This document shows positions 1 through 6,391 of a stretch of 7,345 nt of DNA, piece by piece (within the stretch, counting starts at the first letter, position 1; the number at the start of each line of letters is the position of its first letter). The position numbers and the translations under genes are program-made. Below the pieces are notes generated by a model. That model did not search any database, was not told where the DNA came from, and was given only the letters and a program-made list of their open reading frames with translations. The DNA lies in assembly GCA_964617555.1 (NCBI GenBank), contig CAZTYP010000081.1, forward strand, positions 1 to 7,345, in the 5' to 3' direction. The stretch comes from 1-14-2-50-31-20 sp964617555 (lineage in GTDB: Bacteria; Bacteroidota; Ignavibacteria; Ignavibacteriales; Melioribacteraceae).

Positions 1-1
1 A

Positions 2-613
2 AAGGCAGAAAATTCACAAGAGTTTTCAAGTTCGGATTATAATTTAAGCAGCAGAACAAAGACAAACACATCTGTAAGTTGGGCACCGAGTGAGAATTGG
101 ATTAAAGATACAAGTTATCAAACACCGGATATATCAAGCGTGTTGCAGGAAATAATAAACCAAAGCGGCTGGAGCAGCGGAAATTCGTTGAGTATTTTAA
201 TAACGGGCAGTTCCGGACGAAGAAGTGCATATTCGTACGACGATGCGAATGGTGTGCCTCCTAAATTAGTTATTAATTATACTACCAGTATGTCAAAATC
301 CGGACAGGGATTTATCGAAGGGAGCAAAATTATTCCTAAAGAATATTCAATAGCAAATTATCCTAATCCGTTTAATCCTTCAACAAAAATTAAATTTGAT
401 ATTCGTAAATCCGGTCGTGTAAAATTGGCAATCTACGATATACTCGGTGCCGAAGTAACAATATTGGTAGATAAATATATGGAAGCCGGAAGTTATACTT
501 ATGCTTGGTATGCAAGGGATAACTACGGAAATCAACTTGCAAGCGGGATATATATTGCAAGAATTAAAGCCGGTAATTTTGTAAAAAGTATTAAATTAAT
601 GTTATTAAGATAG
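2..613 (+). CDS. 3' end of a secreted T9SS cargo protein (beta-domain plus type A sorting module)
   Basis: The reading frame is open from the first bases of the window, so the gene starts upstream. An internal GTG at 140 could be mistaken for a start, but the frame upstream of it already encodes matching domain sequence (for example SVSWAPSENW). The visible 203 residues have two parts. Residues about 1-95 look like the end of a beta-sandwich domain often seen in secreted proteins, with the pattern TPDISSVLQEIINQ, then GWSSGNSLSILITG, then PPKLVINY. After a short linker, residues 115-203 form a type A T9SS C-terminal sorting module: NYPNPFNPSTKIKF, the GSYTYAW strand and the final SGIYIARI...LMLLR. 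Proteins with this tail are exported across the outer membrane by T9SS and usually have the tail removed and the protein anchored or released. The catalytic or binding part lies outside the window, so the function is unknown. It is separated from the next gene by a strong terminator. Confidence 0.9.
   Translation, partial: KAENSQEFSSSDYNLSSRTKTNTSVSWAPSENWIKDTSYQTPDISSVLQEIINQSGWSSGNSLSILITGSSGRRSAYSYDDANGVPPKLVINYTTSMSKSGQGFIEGSKIIPKEYSIANYPNPFNPSTKIKFDIRKSGRVKLAIYDILGAEVTILVDKYMEAGSYTYAWYARDNYGNQLASGIYIARIKAGNFVKSIKLMLLR
344..613 (+). repeat. T9SS sorting module, copy 1
   Basis: This is the 89-codon sorting module at the end of the first gene. It aligns without gaps to the module at 1965-2234. 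By hand count 59 of 89 residues are identical, and long stretches of the DNA match (around the NYPNPFNPST codons). It is a shared domain between neighbouring cargo genes rather than a mobile repeat. Confidence 0.8.
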
Positions 614-625
614 GAAAATTTCATA

Positions 626-661
626 TGTGCAACATTTACTTGTTGCACGCTCTTTTTTGTT
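626..661 (+). terminator. Rho-independent terminator after the T9SS cargo gene
   Basis: A perfect 7-bp inverted repeat, GTGCAAC (627-633) and GTTGCAC (642-648), can be extended by one A-T pair into the loop and one T-G wobble at the base. It is followed by a T-rich tail, CTCTTTTTTGTTTT. It starts 13 nt after the stop codon at 613. This is the clearest terminator in the window and makes it likely that the genes from 693 onward have their own promoter. Confidence 0.85.
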
Positions 662-692
662 TTATATTATTACAATTTATTAAAAGGCATTT

Positions 693-2234
693 ATGAAAAA
701 GTTATTGTATATAATATTGTTTATATCCTTTAGAGTATCGGTAGGACAAGATGTGGAACTTTTGACCAATACCACAAGATATTGGCCTGCTCCGAAGTTG
801 GAAAAACCGCAATATCTTGTTTCCGTAACCGATCCTACATTCGAAACGAAAATAATTCGTATTGTAGGCAATCCTGGAGAACCGATTCCGAATCCTAATA
901 ATGAGCCTAGCTTAACAGGGTTGGTTTGGCCCGATAAACAATTAAGACACGGATATTCCAAAAGAGAACCATGGAATTGTGATCAAACAATGATTTATTT
1001 AGACAGACTTTCTGTGGGAGATTCGAAAAAATTGTGGTTGGACGGCGAAACTTACGAAGTGCTGTTTGCACGTGTTAAACCTGCCTCGCGAGTTAGATGG
1101 AGTAATAAATTACCTCATATTATGTATTATATAAAAGACGGATTGATAGGTAAATGGGATGTTGTTGAAGATACTACGAAAACCTTAATAAGGTTTAATG
1201 AATATACAAGTTGTACATTTGGGGAAGGAGAGGGAAATTTTACAAATGATGATAAAAAAGTGGCTGTTTATGCTAAACGACGAAGCGATAATCATAAAGT
1301 AATATTTGTTGCCGATATTGAAAGCGGAATAAAGGGCGAAGATATTGACGTTTCGGATGCAAAAAAGATAAATAATTGTACAATTTCTTCTTTGGGGAAT
1401 TATGTAGTTGCTATTGGAGATTACGGTTTAGGTAGTGATAGAGTACGAGTTTATAATGCTGTTACCGGTGAAATTTTATGGACGGAAACCGAACGGGGGC
1501 GTCCGAGTCATATGGATACCCAAATTGATCAAAACGGCGACGAGGTTATTGTAGGTATTGATAAAAGCAATAAGGGAAAAATAATTAAAAGAAGATTGTC
1601 TGACGGTGAAATTACCACTTTGGCAAACGGCTACGCTTCCCATGCTTCCGGCAGAGCATTAAAAAGGCAAGGATGGGCTTTTATCACTTATCAAAACGGG
1701 ACTGCAATTAGCGAGAGCTATACGTATTATAATGAATTGGTAGCCGTAAAATTAGACGGAACAAGAAATGAAAGGATATGCCATCTTCATTCCAAAAATT
1801 TTACTTATGTTGCCGAAGCTCACGGTGTTCCTTCGCCCGACGGTTTAAGGGTTATGTTTGCAAGCGATTGGGATAACGGAACATATCCCGTACAAGCGTA
1901 TGTTGTTGATTTTAGAGATAAAGTTATTTTGGATGTTAATGAAAATTTAATTTTACCATCGGATTATTCAATAACAAATTATCCGAATCCGTTTAACCCT
2001 TCAACAAAAATTAAATTTAATATTCCTCAGGCCGGGAATGTGAAAATTGTGATTTATAATATACTCGCTGAAGAGGTAACAACATTGGTAAATAAATATA
2101 TGCAACCCGGAAGCTATACTTATCAATGGAATGCAAAAGATAATTACGATAATAATCTTAGTAGCGGAATATACATTGTAAGAATGCAAACTGATAATTG
2201 CGTTAAAAGTACAAAAATGATGTTACTAAAATAA
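693..2234 (+). CDS. T9SS-exported beta-propeller protein, oligogalacturonate-lyase-like
   Basis: The protein has 513 residues. The ATG start is supported by an AAAAGG Shine-Dalgarno 5 nt upstream and a typical signal peptide (MKKLLYIILFISFRVSVGQ, cut near residue 19). Residues about 25-415 show repeated short beta-blade patterns (FTNDDKKVAVYA, SSLGNYVVAIGDYG, SPDGLRVMFASDW) typical of a TolB/WD40-like propeller. The best resemblance I can name is the propeller of oligogalacturonate lyases (PL22) and related uncharacterised proteins, especially around SHASGRA (His317), CHLHS (His364, His366) and EAHGVPSPDG (His377, Pro382-Gly384). PL22 enzymes bind a metal through His and Gln residues. Here His377 sits in the expected place before SPDG, but a Glu occupies the position of another metal His, so activity is uncertain. 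Residues 425-513 are a type A T9SS sorting module. It is the first gene of the saccharide cluster and is inferred to act outside the cell on uronate-containing glycans. Confidence 0.8.
   Translation: MKKLLYIILFISFRVSVGQDVELLTNTTRYWPAPKLEKPQYLVSVTDPTFETKIIRIVGNPGEPIPNPNNEPSLTGLVWPDKQLRHGYSKREPWNCDQTMIYLDRLSVGDSKKLWLDGETYEVLFARVKPASRVRWSNKLPHIMYYIKDGLIGKWDVVEDTTKTLIRFNEYTSCTFGEGEGNFTNDDKKVAVYAKRRSDNHKVIFVADIESGIKGEDIDVSDAKKINNCTISSLGNYVVAIGDYGLGSDRVRVYNAVTGEILWTETERGRPSHMDTQIDQNGDEVIVGIDKSNKGKIIKRRLSDGEITTLANGYASHASGRALKRQGWAFITYQNGTAISESYTYYNELVAVKLDGTRNERICHLHSKNFTYVAEAHGVPSPDGLRVMFASDWDNGTYPVQAYVVDFRDKVILDVNENLILPSDYSITNYPNPFNPSTKIKFNIPQAGNVKIVIYNILAEEVTTLVNKYMQPGSYTYQWNAKDNYDNNLSSGIYIVRMQTDNCVKSTKMMLLK
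1965..2234 (+). repeat. T9SS sorting module, copy 2
   Basis: This is residues 425-513 of the beta-propeller protein, the same length as copy 1 at 344-613 and ending in the same way (MMLLK against LMLLR). The conserved core is NYPNPFNPSTKIKF, a central EVT-LV-KYM segment, GSYTY-W and SGIYI-R. The sequence is what T9SS recognises for outer-membrane export. Confidence 0.8.
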
Positions 2235-2311
2235 ATCTAAAATTACTTGTTAAATAATAACGATTCTTTAATAAACGGTTCTCTGTTAAATTTTGCGGAA
2301 AATAATTAATC

Positions 2312-2318
2312 GGAGAGG
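2312..2318 (+). promoter_or_regulatory. Shine-Dalgarno that fixes the CBM9 lipoprotein start
   Basis: GGAGAGG lies 4 nt before the ATG at 2323. It is the strongest ribosome binding site in the window and rules in favour of this ATG over the in-frame TTG at 2293, which would add ten charged residues before the signal peptide. Confidence 0.7.
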
Positions 2319-2322
2319 TAAA

Positions 2323-3048
2323 ATGAAAGCATTATTTGTTTTTATAAGTTTGGTATTCACGGTAATTTCTTGTAAGAACACAAGCAATACAAATGAAAAA
2401 AAGTTTATTCATCAATATATTGTACATAATACAGACGAAGAAGAAATAGTTGTTGACGGAATTATTGATGAGCCTGCATGGCAAAAAGCAAAAACAATAA
2501 GCAATTTTATTTTACCTTGGGAAAAGGTTAAAGCTCAACCTACAAAATTTAAAGCTCTTTATGATAATCGTAAATTCTTTTTTTCATTTTCCGTTGTTGA
2601 TACGGAAATAGTTCTTCTCGATTCCATAAAAACGGAAGAAGATTTGATTTATGAAGATAGAGTTGAAATTTACTTTGCCTTTGATAATAAATTGGATAAA
2701 CCTTATTATTGTGCCGAAATTGACCCGAAAGGTCGTTTGCTCGATTATCGCACAACATTTCCGCGCCAGTTCGATTTTGCAATAGACTGGGGCAAAATAG
2801 AAACTGCTGCCGTAATAACCGATAGCGGTTATACGGTAGAAGCCGCCGTCTCTTTGGATAATATGAAAAAACTGGGGTATAAAATTATAGGAAGTAATAC
2901 CGTATTAAATGTTGCTGTTTTCAGAGCGGATTTTGAAAAAACCGAAAACGATTCGATTATAGAACATTGGCAGGCATGGATTAATCCCAATGTGCCGGAA
3001 CCAGATTATCACGTCCCGTCGTCGTTTGGTAAATTTGTTTTTAAATGA
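2323..3048 (+). CDS. CBM9-like (DOMON-type) carbohydrate-binding lipoprotein
   Basis: The frame can be extended to a TTG at 2293, but the ATG at 2323 is the better start. It has a strong GGAGAGG Shine-Dalgarno at 2312-2318 and begins directly with a lipoprotein signal, ending in VISC with the lipidated Cys at residue 17. The 241-residue product then carries one domain of the carbohydrate-binding module family 9-like type (PF06452-like): VDGIIDEPAWQKA (residues 44-56), the LPW motif (64-66), KFKALYDNRKFFFSFSVVD (75-93), a middle EDRVEIYF strand and a C-terminal SSFGKFVF strand. Members of this family are common beside glycoside hydrolases in Bacteroidota and bind sugar ends or serve as single-domain accessory proteins; few have been studied. 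It is inferred to sit in the envelope and capture or present oligosaccharides. It is the first gene of the tight four-gene block, with a 17-nt gap to the SemiSWEET gene. Confidence 0.8.
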   Translation: MKALFVFISLVFTVISCKNTSNTNEKKFIHQYIVHNTDEEEIVVDGIIDEPAWQKAKTISNFILPWEKVKAQPTKFKALYDNRKFFFSFSVVDTEIVLLDSIKTEEDLIYEDRVEIYFAFDNKLDKPYYCAEIDPKGRLLDYRTTFPRQFDFAIDWGKIETAAVITDSGYTVEAAVSLDNMKKLGYKIIGSNTVLNVAVFRADFEKTENDSIIEHWQAWINPNVPEPDYHVPSSFGKFVFK

Positions 3049-3065
3049 AAACAGAGGTTGATTTT

Positions 3066-3365
3066 ATGGATACAATTGAAACTTTAGGTTGGTTTGCTCT
3101 GGTTATTTCAATTATATATACTTCCTTCGGCTTGCCGGTGCAAATAATAAAAAATTACAAAAACAAATCGACCGAAGGACTTTCTTTTTGGATGTTTACT
3201 TTAATGTTTATTACTTATTTGAGTTGGGTGATGTATGCCTTTGCACATACTCCGCCCGATTGGTTTATAATTGTTCCGAACTCAATCGGTATGTTAGCCG
3301 ATTTAATTATTATGTTTCAATTTATTCTTTATCGAAAACAAAAAAAAATCTTGTTTAATAAATAA
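3066..3365 (+). CDS. SemiSWEET-type sugar transporter (MtN3/PQ-loop family)
   Basis: The product has 99 residues and three predicted membrane helices (about residues 8-28, 41-60 and 66-88), the usual SemiSWEET size. SemiSWEETs work as homodimers and move mono- or disaccharides across the inner membrane down their gradient. Visible family marks are FGLPVQIIKNYKNKSTEGLS at the end of helix 1, where PVQ stands in place of the usual PQ, Trp54 in the LSWVMYA segment and Asn72 in VPNSIG. Trp54 and Asn72 match the sugar-contacting Trp and Asn of characterised SemiSWEETs. Two starts are possible. An ATG at 3045 overlaps the CBM9 stop codon (ATGA), but the ATG at 3066 has an AGAGG Shine-Dalgarno 8 nt upstream and gives the normal N-terminus, so I chose 3066. 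It lies between the CBM9 and GH105 genes, which implies import of a sugar released by this cluster. Confidence 0.88.
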   Translation: MDTIETLGWFALVISIIYTSFGLPVQIIKNYKNKSTEGLSFWMFTLMFITYLSWVMYAFAHTPPDWFIIVPNSIGMLADLIIMFQFILYRKQKKILFNK

Positions 3366-3378
3366 AGTCAAAAAAAAA

Positions 3379-4668
3379 GTGTTTGTTAAAAAAAATATAA
3401 TTTTAATTGTTTTATTTCTAAGCGGAAATATACTACCTATTTACGGGCAAGAAAATATTACTGAAAATATTCGGAAAAATATTGCGAGAGACGGCACAAA
3501 CAAAACTTTGAAAGATTTAATCGAAATTGTAACATTCGGTCAAATGGCTAATCAATGGGACGGAGAATACAAGCGGGGCAATTGGGATTCGGTTAAAACT
3601 TCAAAATCCCCGAAATTCACATATTGGTGTTATCCTACGGGTGTTACTTTATATGCAATGCAAAGAGCCTATAACATCCTGAAAAAGGATACAATAATAA
3701 ACTATGTAAATAAATATAATCATATTGCCGCAAATCAGTATGAATATCTCCGTTGGCAAAAATATAAATTCGGAACAATATTTAAAACGGAAGGATTAGG
3801 TAAACTATGGCGTTTAAATATGCTTGATGATTGTGGTGCAATGGGAACCGAAATTTTGGAATCGGTAATGCATAATAATTGTAAAATAACACCTCATCTA
3901 AAGGAATTGATTAATATTATTGGGAATTATGTTACAAATATTCAAAGTCGGCTTGATGATGGAACTTTTTGGAGACCCAATTCTCCAAACACACCTTCAA
4001 TTTGGGCGGATGATTTATATATGAGTTTACCTTTTTTAATTAAGTGGAGTGAATATAAAAAAGATTCAACTTTTTTAAACGATGCGGTATCTCAGATTAT
4101 TAATTTTTCTTCCTATTTGCAAGATAAAACCGATGGTATTTGGTTCCATGGCTATTATGTTAAAAAAAAGGAAAGAACATGTTGCAAATGGGGGCGTGGT
4201 AACGGTTGGGTTGCCGTAGCAATTGCCGAGGTTTTATCTTCCCTCCCGGAAACACATCCAGAATATCAAAAGGTTAAAGATATATATTTAAGTCAAATGA
4301 AAGGATTGAAAAAGTACCAAGCCGAAGACGGATTATGGCATCAGGTGTTGGACCATCCGGAACTTTCTTTCGGAACGGAAACTTCTTGCAGTGCACAATT
4401 TACCTATGCCGTTGCAAGAGGTATAAACAAAGGATGGTTAAAAAAAAGTGAATATATTCAAGTAATTGATAATGCTGTTCGGGGGTTGAAAACAAGGATA
4501 TCCGAACAAGGTGGTATTAACAAAGTGTGTAAAAGTACATCACTCGGAGATAATCTTGAATATTACAATACCAGACCTGTACGTAATAATGATTATCATG
4601 GGAACGGTTTAATGTTGTTAGCTCTTACGGAAGTTTACCAATTGACAAAAAACGGGGTACGTAAATGA
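3379..4668 (+). CDS. GH105 unsaturated (rhamno)galacturonyl hydrolase, exported
   Basis: The 429-residue protein has a signal peptide (about residues 1-24, ending PIYGQ) and a complete (alpha/alpha)6-barrel of glycoside hydrolase family 105. Family motifs in order are CYPTGVTLYAMQ (84-95), LDDCGAMG (149-156), WADDLYMSLPFL (209-220), HGYY (257-260), WGRGNGW (271-277) and RPVRNNDYHGNG (399-410). Asp150 or Asp151 and Asp211 correspond to the two key Asp residues of the Bacillus enzyme YteR (Asp88 and Asp143), the latter being the proton donor that hydrates the 4,5-double bond. These enzymes remove the unsaturated uronic acid that polysaccharide lyases leave at the non-reducing end, usually from rhamnogalacturonan, sometimes from ulvan or arabinogalactan; the exact substrate cannot be read here. 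The start is GTG at 3379, after a run of nine As and without a Shine-Dalgarno. No ATG fits upstream and the next Met is residue 56, beyond the signal peptide. Its stop overlaps the next gene by 4 nt. Confidence 0.92.
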   Translation: MFVKKNIILIVLFLSGNILPIYGQENITENIRKNIARDGTNKTLKDLIEIVTFGQMANQWDGEYKRGNWDSVKTSKSPKFTYWCYPTGVTLYAMQRAYNILKKDTIINYVNKYNHIAANQYEYLRWQKYKFGTIFKTEGLGKLWRLNMLDDCGAMGTEILESVMHNNCKITPHLKELINIIGNYVTNIQSRLDDGTFWRPNSPNTPSIWADDLYMSLPFLIKWSEYKKDSTFLNDAVSQIINFSSYLQDKTDGIWFHGYYVKKKERTCCKWGRGNGWVAVAIAEVLSSLPETHPEYQKVKDIYLSQMKGLKKYQAEDGLWHQVLDHPELSFGTETSCSAQFTYAVARGINKGWLKKSEYIQVIDNAVRGLKTRISEQGGINKVCKSTSLGDNLEYYNTRPVRNNDYHGNGLMLLALTEVYQLTKNGVRK

Positions 4669-5876
4669 AAAAGTTTTTTTTCTTGAATCTTTTGATAATA
4701 TTGTTTTTTACCGCTTGTAAAAAAGAGATAAGTATAAAGATAGTAAATCCGCTTAATAAAAAGATAATCGATCAGATTGTAGTAATAAAATCCTCAGATT
4801 TTGACGGCATTAATATAGAAAAATTATCGGCTTACGATAACAATAAAGAAATTCCTTCGCAAGTAATAAACGGGGCATGCGGAAAAGAAAAAACATTCGG
4901 ATTTTTAGTAAACCTTGAACCTAAGCAATCAAAAATAATTTATCTTAAAGAAAACCAGAATAAAAAAGAGTTTAACCGGCGAGTTCATGCGGAAATATCG
5001 GAGAAAGTCGGTTATAAATTAATTAACGGTGTTTATACCGGGGGTAAATTTGTAAGTGTAAAAAAAACAAAAACTCCTTTTGGTCATAAAGATCATAATT
5101 TATATTATAAATGCGAAGGCCCTTGCTGGGAATCTGAAAAAATTGCCTACAGGTTCTATTTAGATCAAAGAAATGCAACTGATATTTTTGGGAAAAAGAC
5201 AAAAGAAATTGTTTTGCCTAACGTAGGACATACGTATAATAAATCCGGCAACGAAATGTATCATGAAATGGCAGATTGGGGAATGGATATATTTAAAGTC
5301 GGAAATTCACTCGGGATAGGTTCTTTTGCCGCTTATGTAAATAACAACATTGAAATGGTTTCCGAAACCGATAGTGTTATTTGTACAATAGAAAACGACG
5401 GTCCTATATACGCTTCCGTTAATACAAAATATTACGGATGGCAAATAGGAAACAACAAAATAAATCTGGAATCGAATTTAAGCATTATTGCCGGAAGCAG
5501 ATTAACAAAGAGTGAAAACAAAGTAACAAGTAACGGAGGGCTGTTTTGTACCGGATTAGTTAAACATAGTGGTACGGAATTAATTAAATCCGATTCTAAT
5601 GGCGAATGGAATTATATTGCTACTTGGGGCAAACAAACAACAATAAAAAACAATTTGGGAATAGCTGTAATTTTTAATAAAAATTCCGCCGGTAAATTAA
5701 CCGAAGATAAATTAAACTATATAATTCCACTTAAACCGAAAAACGGAATTATTCAATATTATTTTGCCGCTTGTTGGGAACAAGAACCGGACGGTATAAA
5801 AACAAAAAAAGAATTTATTAATTATTTGAATGATGAAATTAAAAAATTAAATTACCCCGTAATAATAAGCAAATAA
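4665..5876 (+). CDS. DUF4861 family lipoprotein
   Basis: The 403-residue product begins with a lipoprotein signal (FFTAC, lipidated Cys18). The rest matches the DUF4861 family as I know it: GFLVNLEP in the N-terminal beta part, GPCWESEKIAYRFYLDQRNA (152-171), DIFGKK, YHEMADWGMD (199-208), KVGNSLGIGSFA, and a C-terminal ACWEQEPDGI (369-378). The conserved Glu, Arg, Asp and His residues in the middle motifs could form a catalytic or sugar-binding site, but I know of no established reaction for the family. DUF4861 genes recur beside GH105/GH88 and polysaccharide lyase genes in Bacteroidota, so a role on acidic oligosaccharides is likely. Its ATG overlaps the GH105 stop (ATGA at 4665-4668), which suggests translational coupling and a fixed ratio of the two proteins. 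It is the last gene of the block; no convincing terminator follows. Confidence 0.85.
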   Translation: MKKFFFLNLLIILFFTACKKEISIKIVNPLNKKIIDQIVVIKSSDFDGINIEKLSAYDNNKEIPSQVINGACGKEKTFGFLVNLEPKQSKIIYLKENQNKKEFNRRVHAEISEKVGYKLINGVYTGGKFVSVKKTKTPFGHKDHNLYYKCEGPCWESEKIAYRFYLDQRNATDIFGKKTKEIVLPNVGHTYNKSGNEMYHEMADWGMDIFKVGNSLGIGSFAAYVNNNIEMVSETDSVICTIENDGPIYASVNTKYYGWQIGNNKINLESNLSIIAGSRLTKSENKVTSNGGLFCTGLVKHSGTELIKSDSNGEWNYIATWGKQTTIKNNLGIAVIFNKNSAGKLTEDKLNYIIPLKPKNGIIQYYFAACWEQEPDGIKTKKEFINYLNDEIKKLNYPVIISK

Positions 5877-5988
5877 AGCAAATTTAATGTAGGTGGGAAA
5901 AAAAGTTAAAAATAATGTAATCCCAAAATATTTTAATAATTATATTTTACTATTTAAAATTGTAGAGAAATTTTATTAAAAATTTAAT

Positions 5989-5996
5989 TATATTTG
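5989..5996 (+). promoter_or_regulatory. Bacteroidota-type -7 promoter box upstream of the small membrane protein gene
   Basis: TATATTTG is an exact match to the TAnnTTTG -7 element of Bacteroidota housekeeping promoters. It is placed 28 nt before the ATG at 6025, so transcription would start near 6003. The expected upstream TTG is only found at 5960-5962, with a 26-nt spacer that is longer than usual. The region is very AT-rich, so a chance match is possible. Confidence 0.4.
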
Positions 5997-6024
5997 CAAT
6001 TCATCAATTTTTTAGGAAGTTTTT

Positions 6025-6378
6025 ATGAGAGTAATTCCTTTATCCAAAGAACAATTTATAACAAAAGAAAATGTAAGAGATATAGAAATTAACATTCCCG
6101 CCCAATGGTGGAACACAACTTTTTCTATTAATTATCCGATTGAAGAAAAAACAATACATTATGAAATAAAAAAAAGACCAAATTTACAATTAATATATCC
6201 GAATAATTGGGATATTAAAAGAGGGGACTATCGTGTTAGGGAAACCGGTAATACCAAACATGATTTTGTTTATTACAGAAATTTAAAATTGAAAATTCTT
6301 AAATATTCCATTTATCCTGCTATCGTTATTACATCTCTTATTATATCTGCAATTTTAAGGATAGTTGCAAAATTTTAA
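6025..6378 (+). CDS. Small protein with one C-terminal membrane segment, unknown function
   Basis: I do not recognise this 117-residue protein. The ATG is supported by an AGGAAG Shine-Dalgarno 5 nt upstream and a candidate -7 box further up. Residues 1-90 are hydrophilic and rich in aromatic residues and lysine, with INIPAQWWN (23-31), INYPIEEK and YPNNWDIKRGDYRVRE as the most distinctive stretches. They probably form beta strands. Residues about 95-114 (SIYPAIVITSLIISAILRIV) form a single hydrophobic helix, followed by AKF. There is no signal peptide, so the protein would be anchored by its tail with the soluble part in the cytoplasm. It follows the saccharide cluster after 148 nt but has its own likely promoter, so a link to that cluster is not shown. 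Coding status is supported by the ribosome binding site and plausible composition only. Confidence 0.65.
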   Translation: MRVIPLSKEQFITKENVRDIEINIPAQWWNTTFSINYPIEEKTIHYEIKKRPNLQLIYPNNWDIKRGDYRVRETGNTKHDFVYYRNLKLKILKYSIYPAIVITSLIISAILRIVAKF

Positions 6379-6391
6379 TAAAACAAAAATC

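Noticed and set aside
680..961. Minus-strand open frame of 93 codons opposite the start of the propeller gene
   Set aside because: It overlaps fully with a well-supported plus-strand gene, has no ribosome binding site and a composition unlike a real protein.
2001..2189. Minus-strand open frame opposite the T9SS module
   Set aside because: It is a shadow of the conserved plus-strand sorting domain, which accounts for the sequence.
2287..2295. TAAATTTTG-like sequence as a -7 box for the CBM9 operon
   Set aside because: It has one extra base compared with TAnnTTTG and no well-placed upstream element, so the four-gene block may instead share the promoter of the propeller gene.
2549..2782. Minus-strand open frame opposite the CBM9 gene
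   Set aside because: It is a shadow frame inside a clear plus-strand domain; no start signals or motifs.
3089..3358. Second plus-strand frame inside the SemiSWEET gene
   Set aside because: The other frame encodes conserved SemiSWEET residues; this one shows no membrane-protein or family pattern.
5896..5935. Inverted repeat TGGGA/TCCCA after the DUF4861 gene as a terminator
   Set aside because: The stem is only 5 bp with a long loop, and no T-run follows it.
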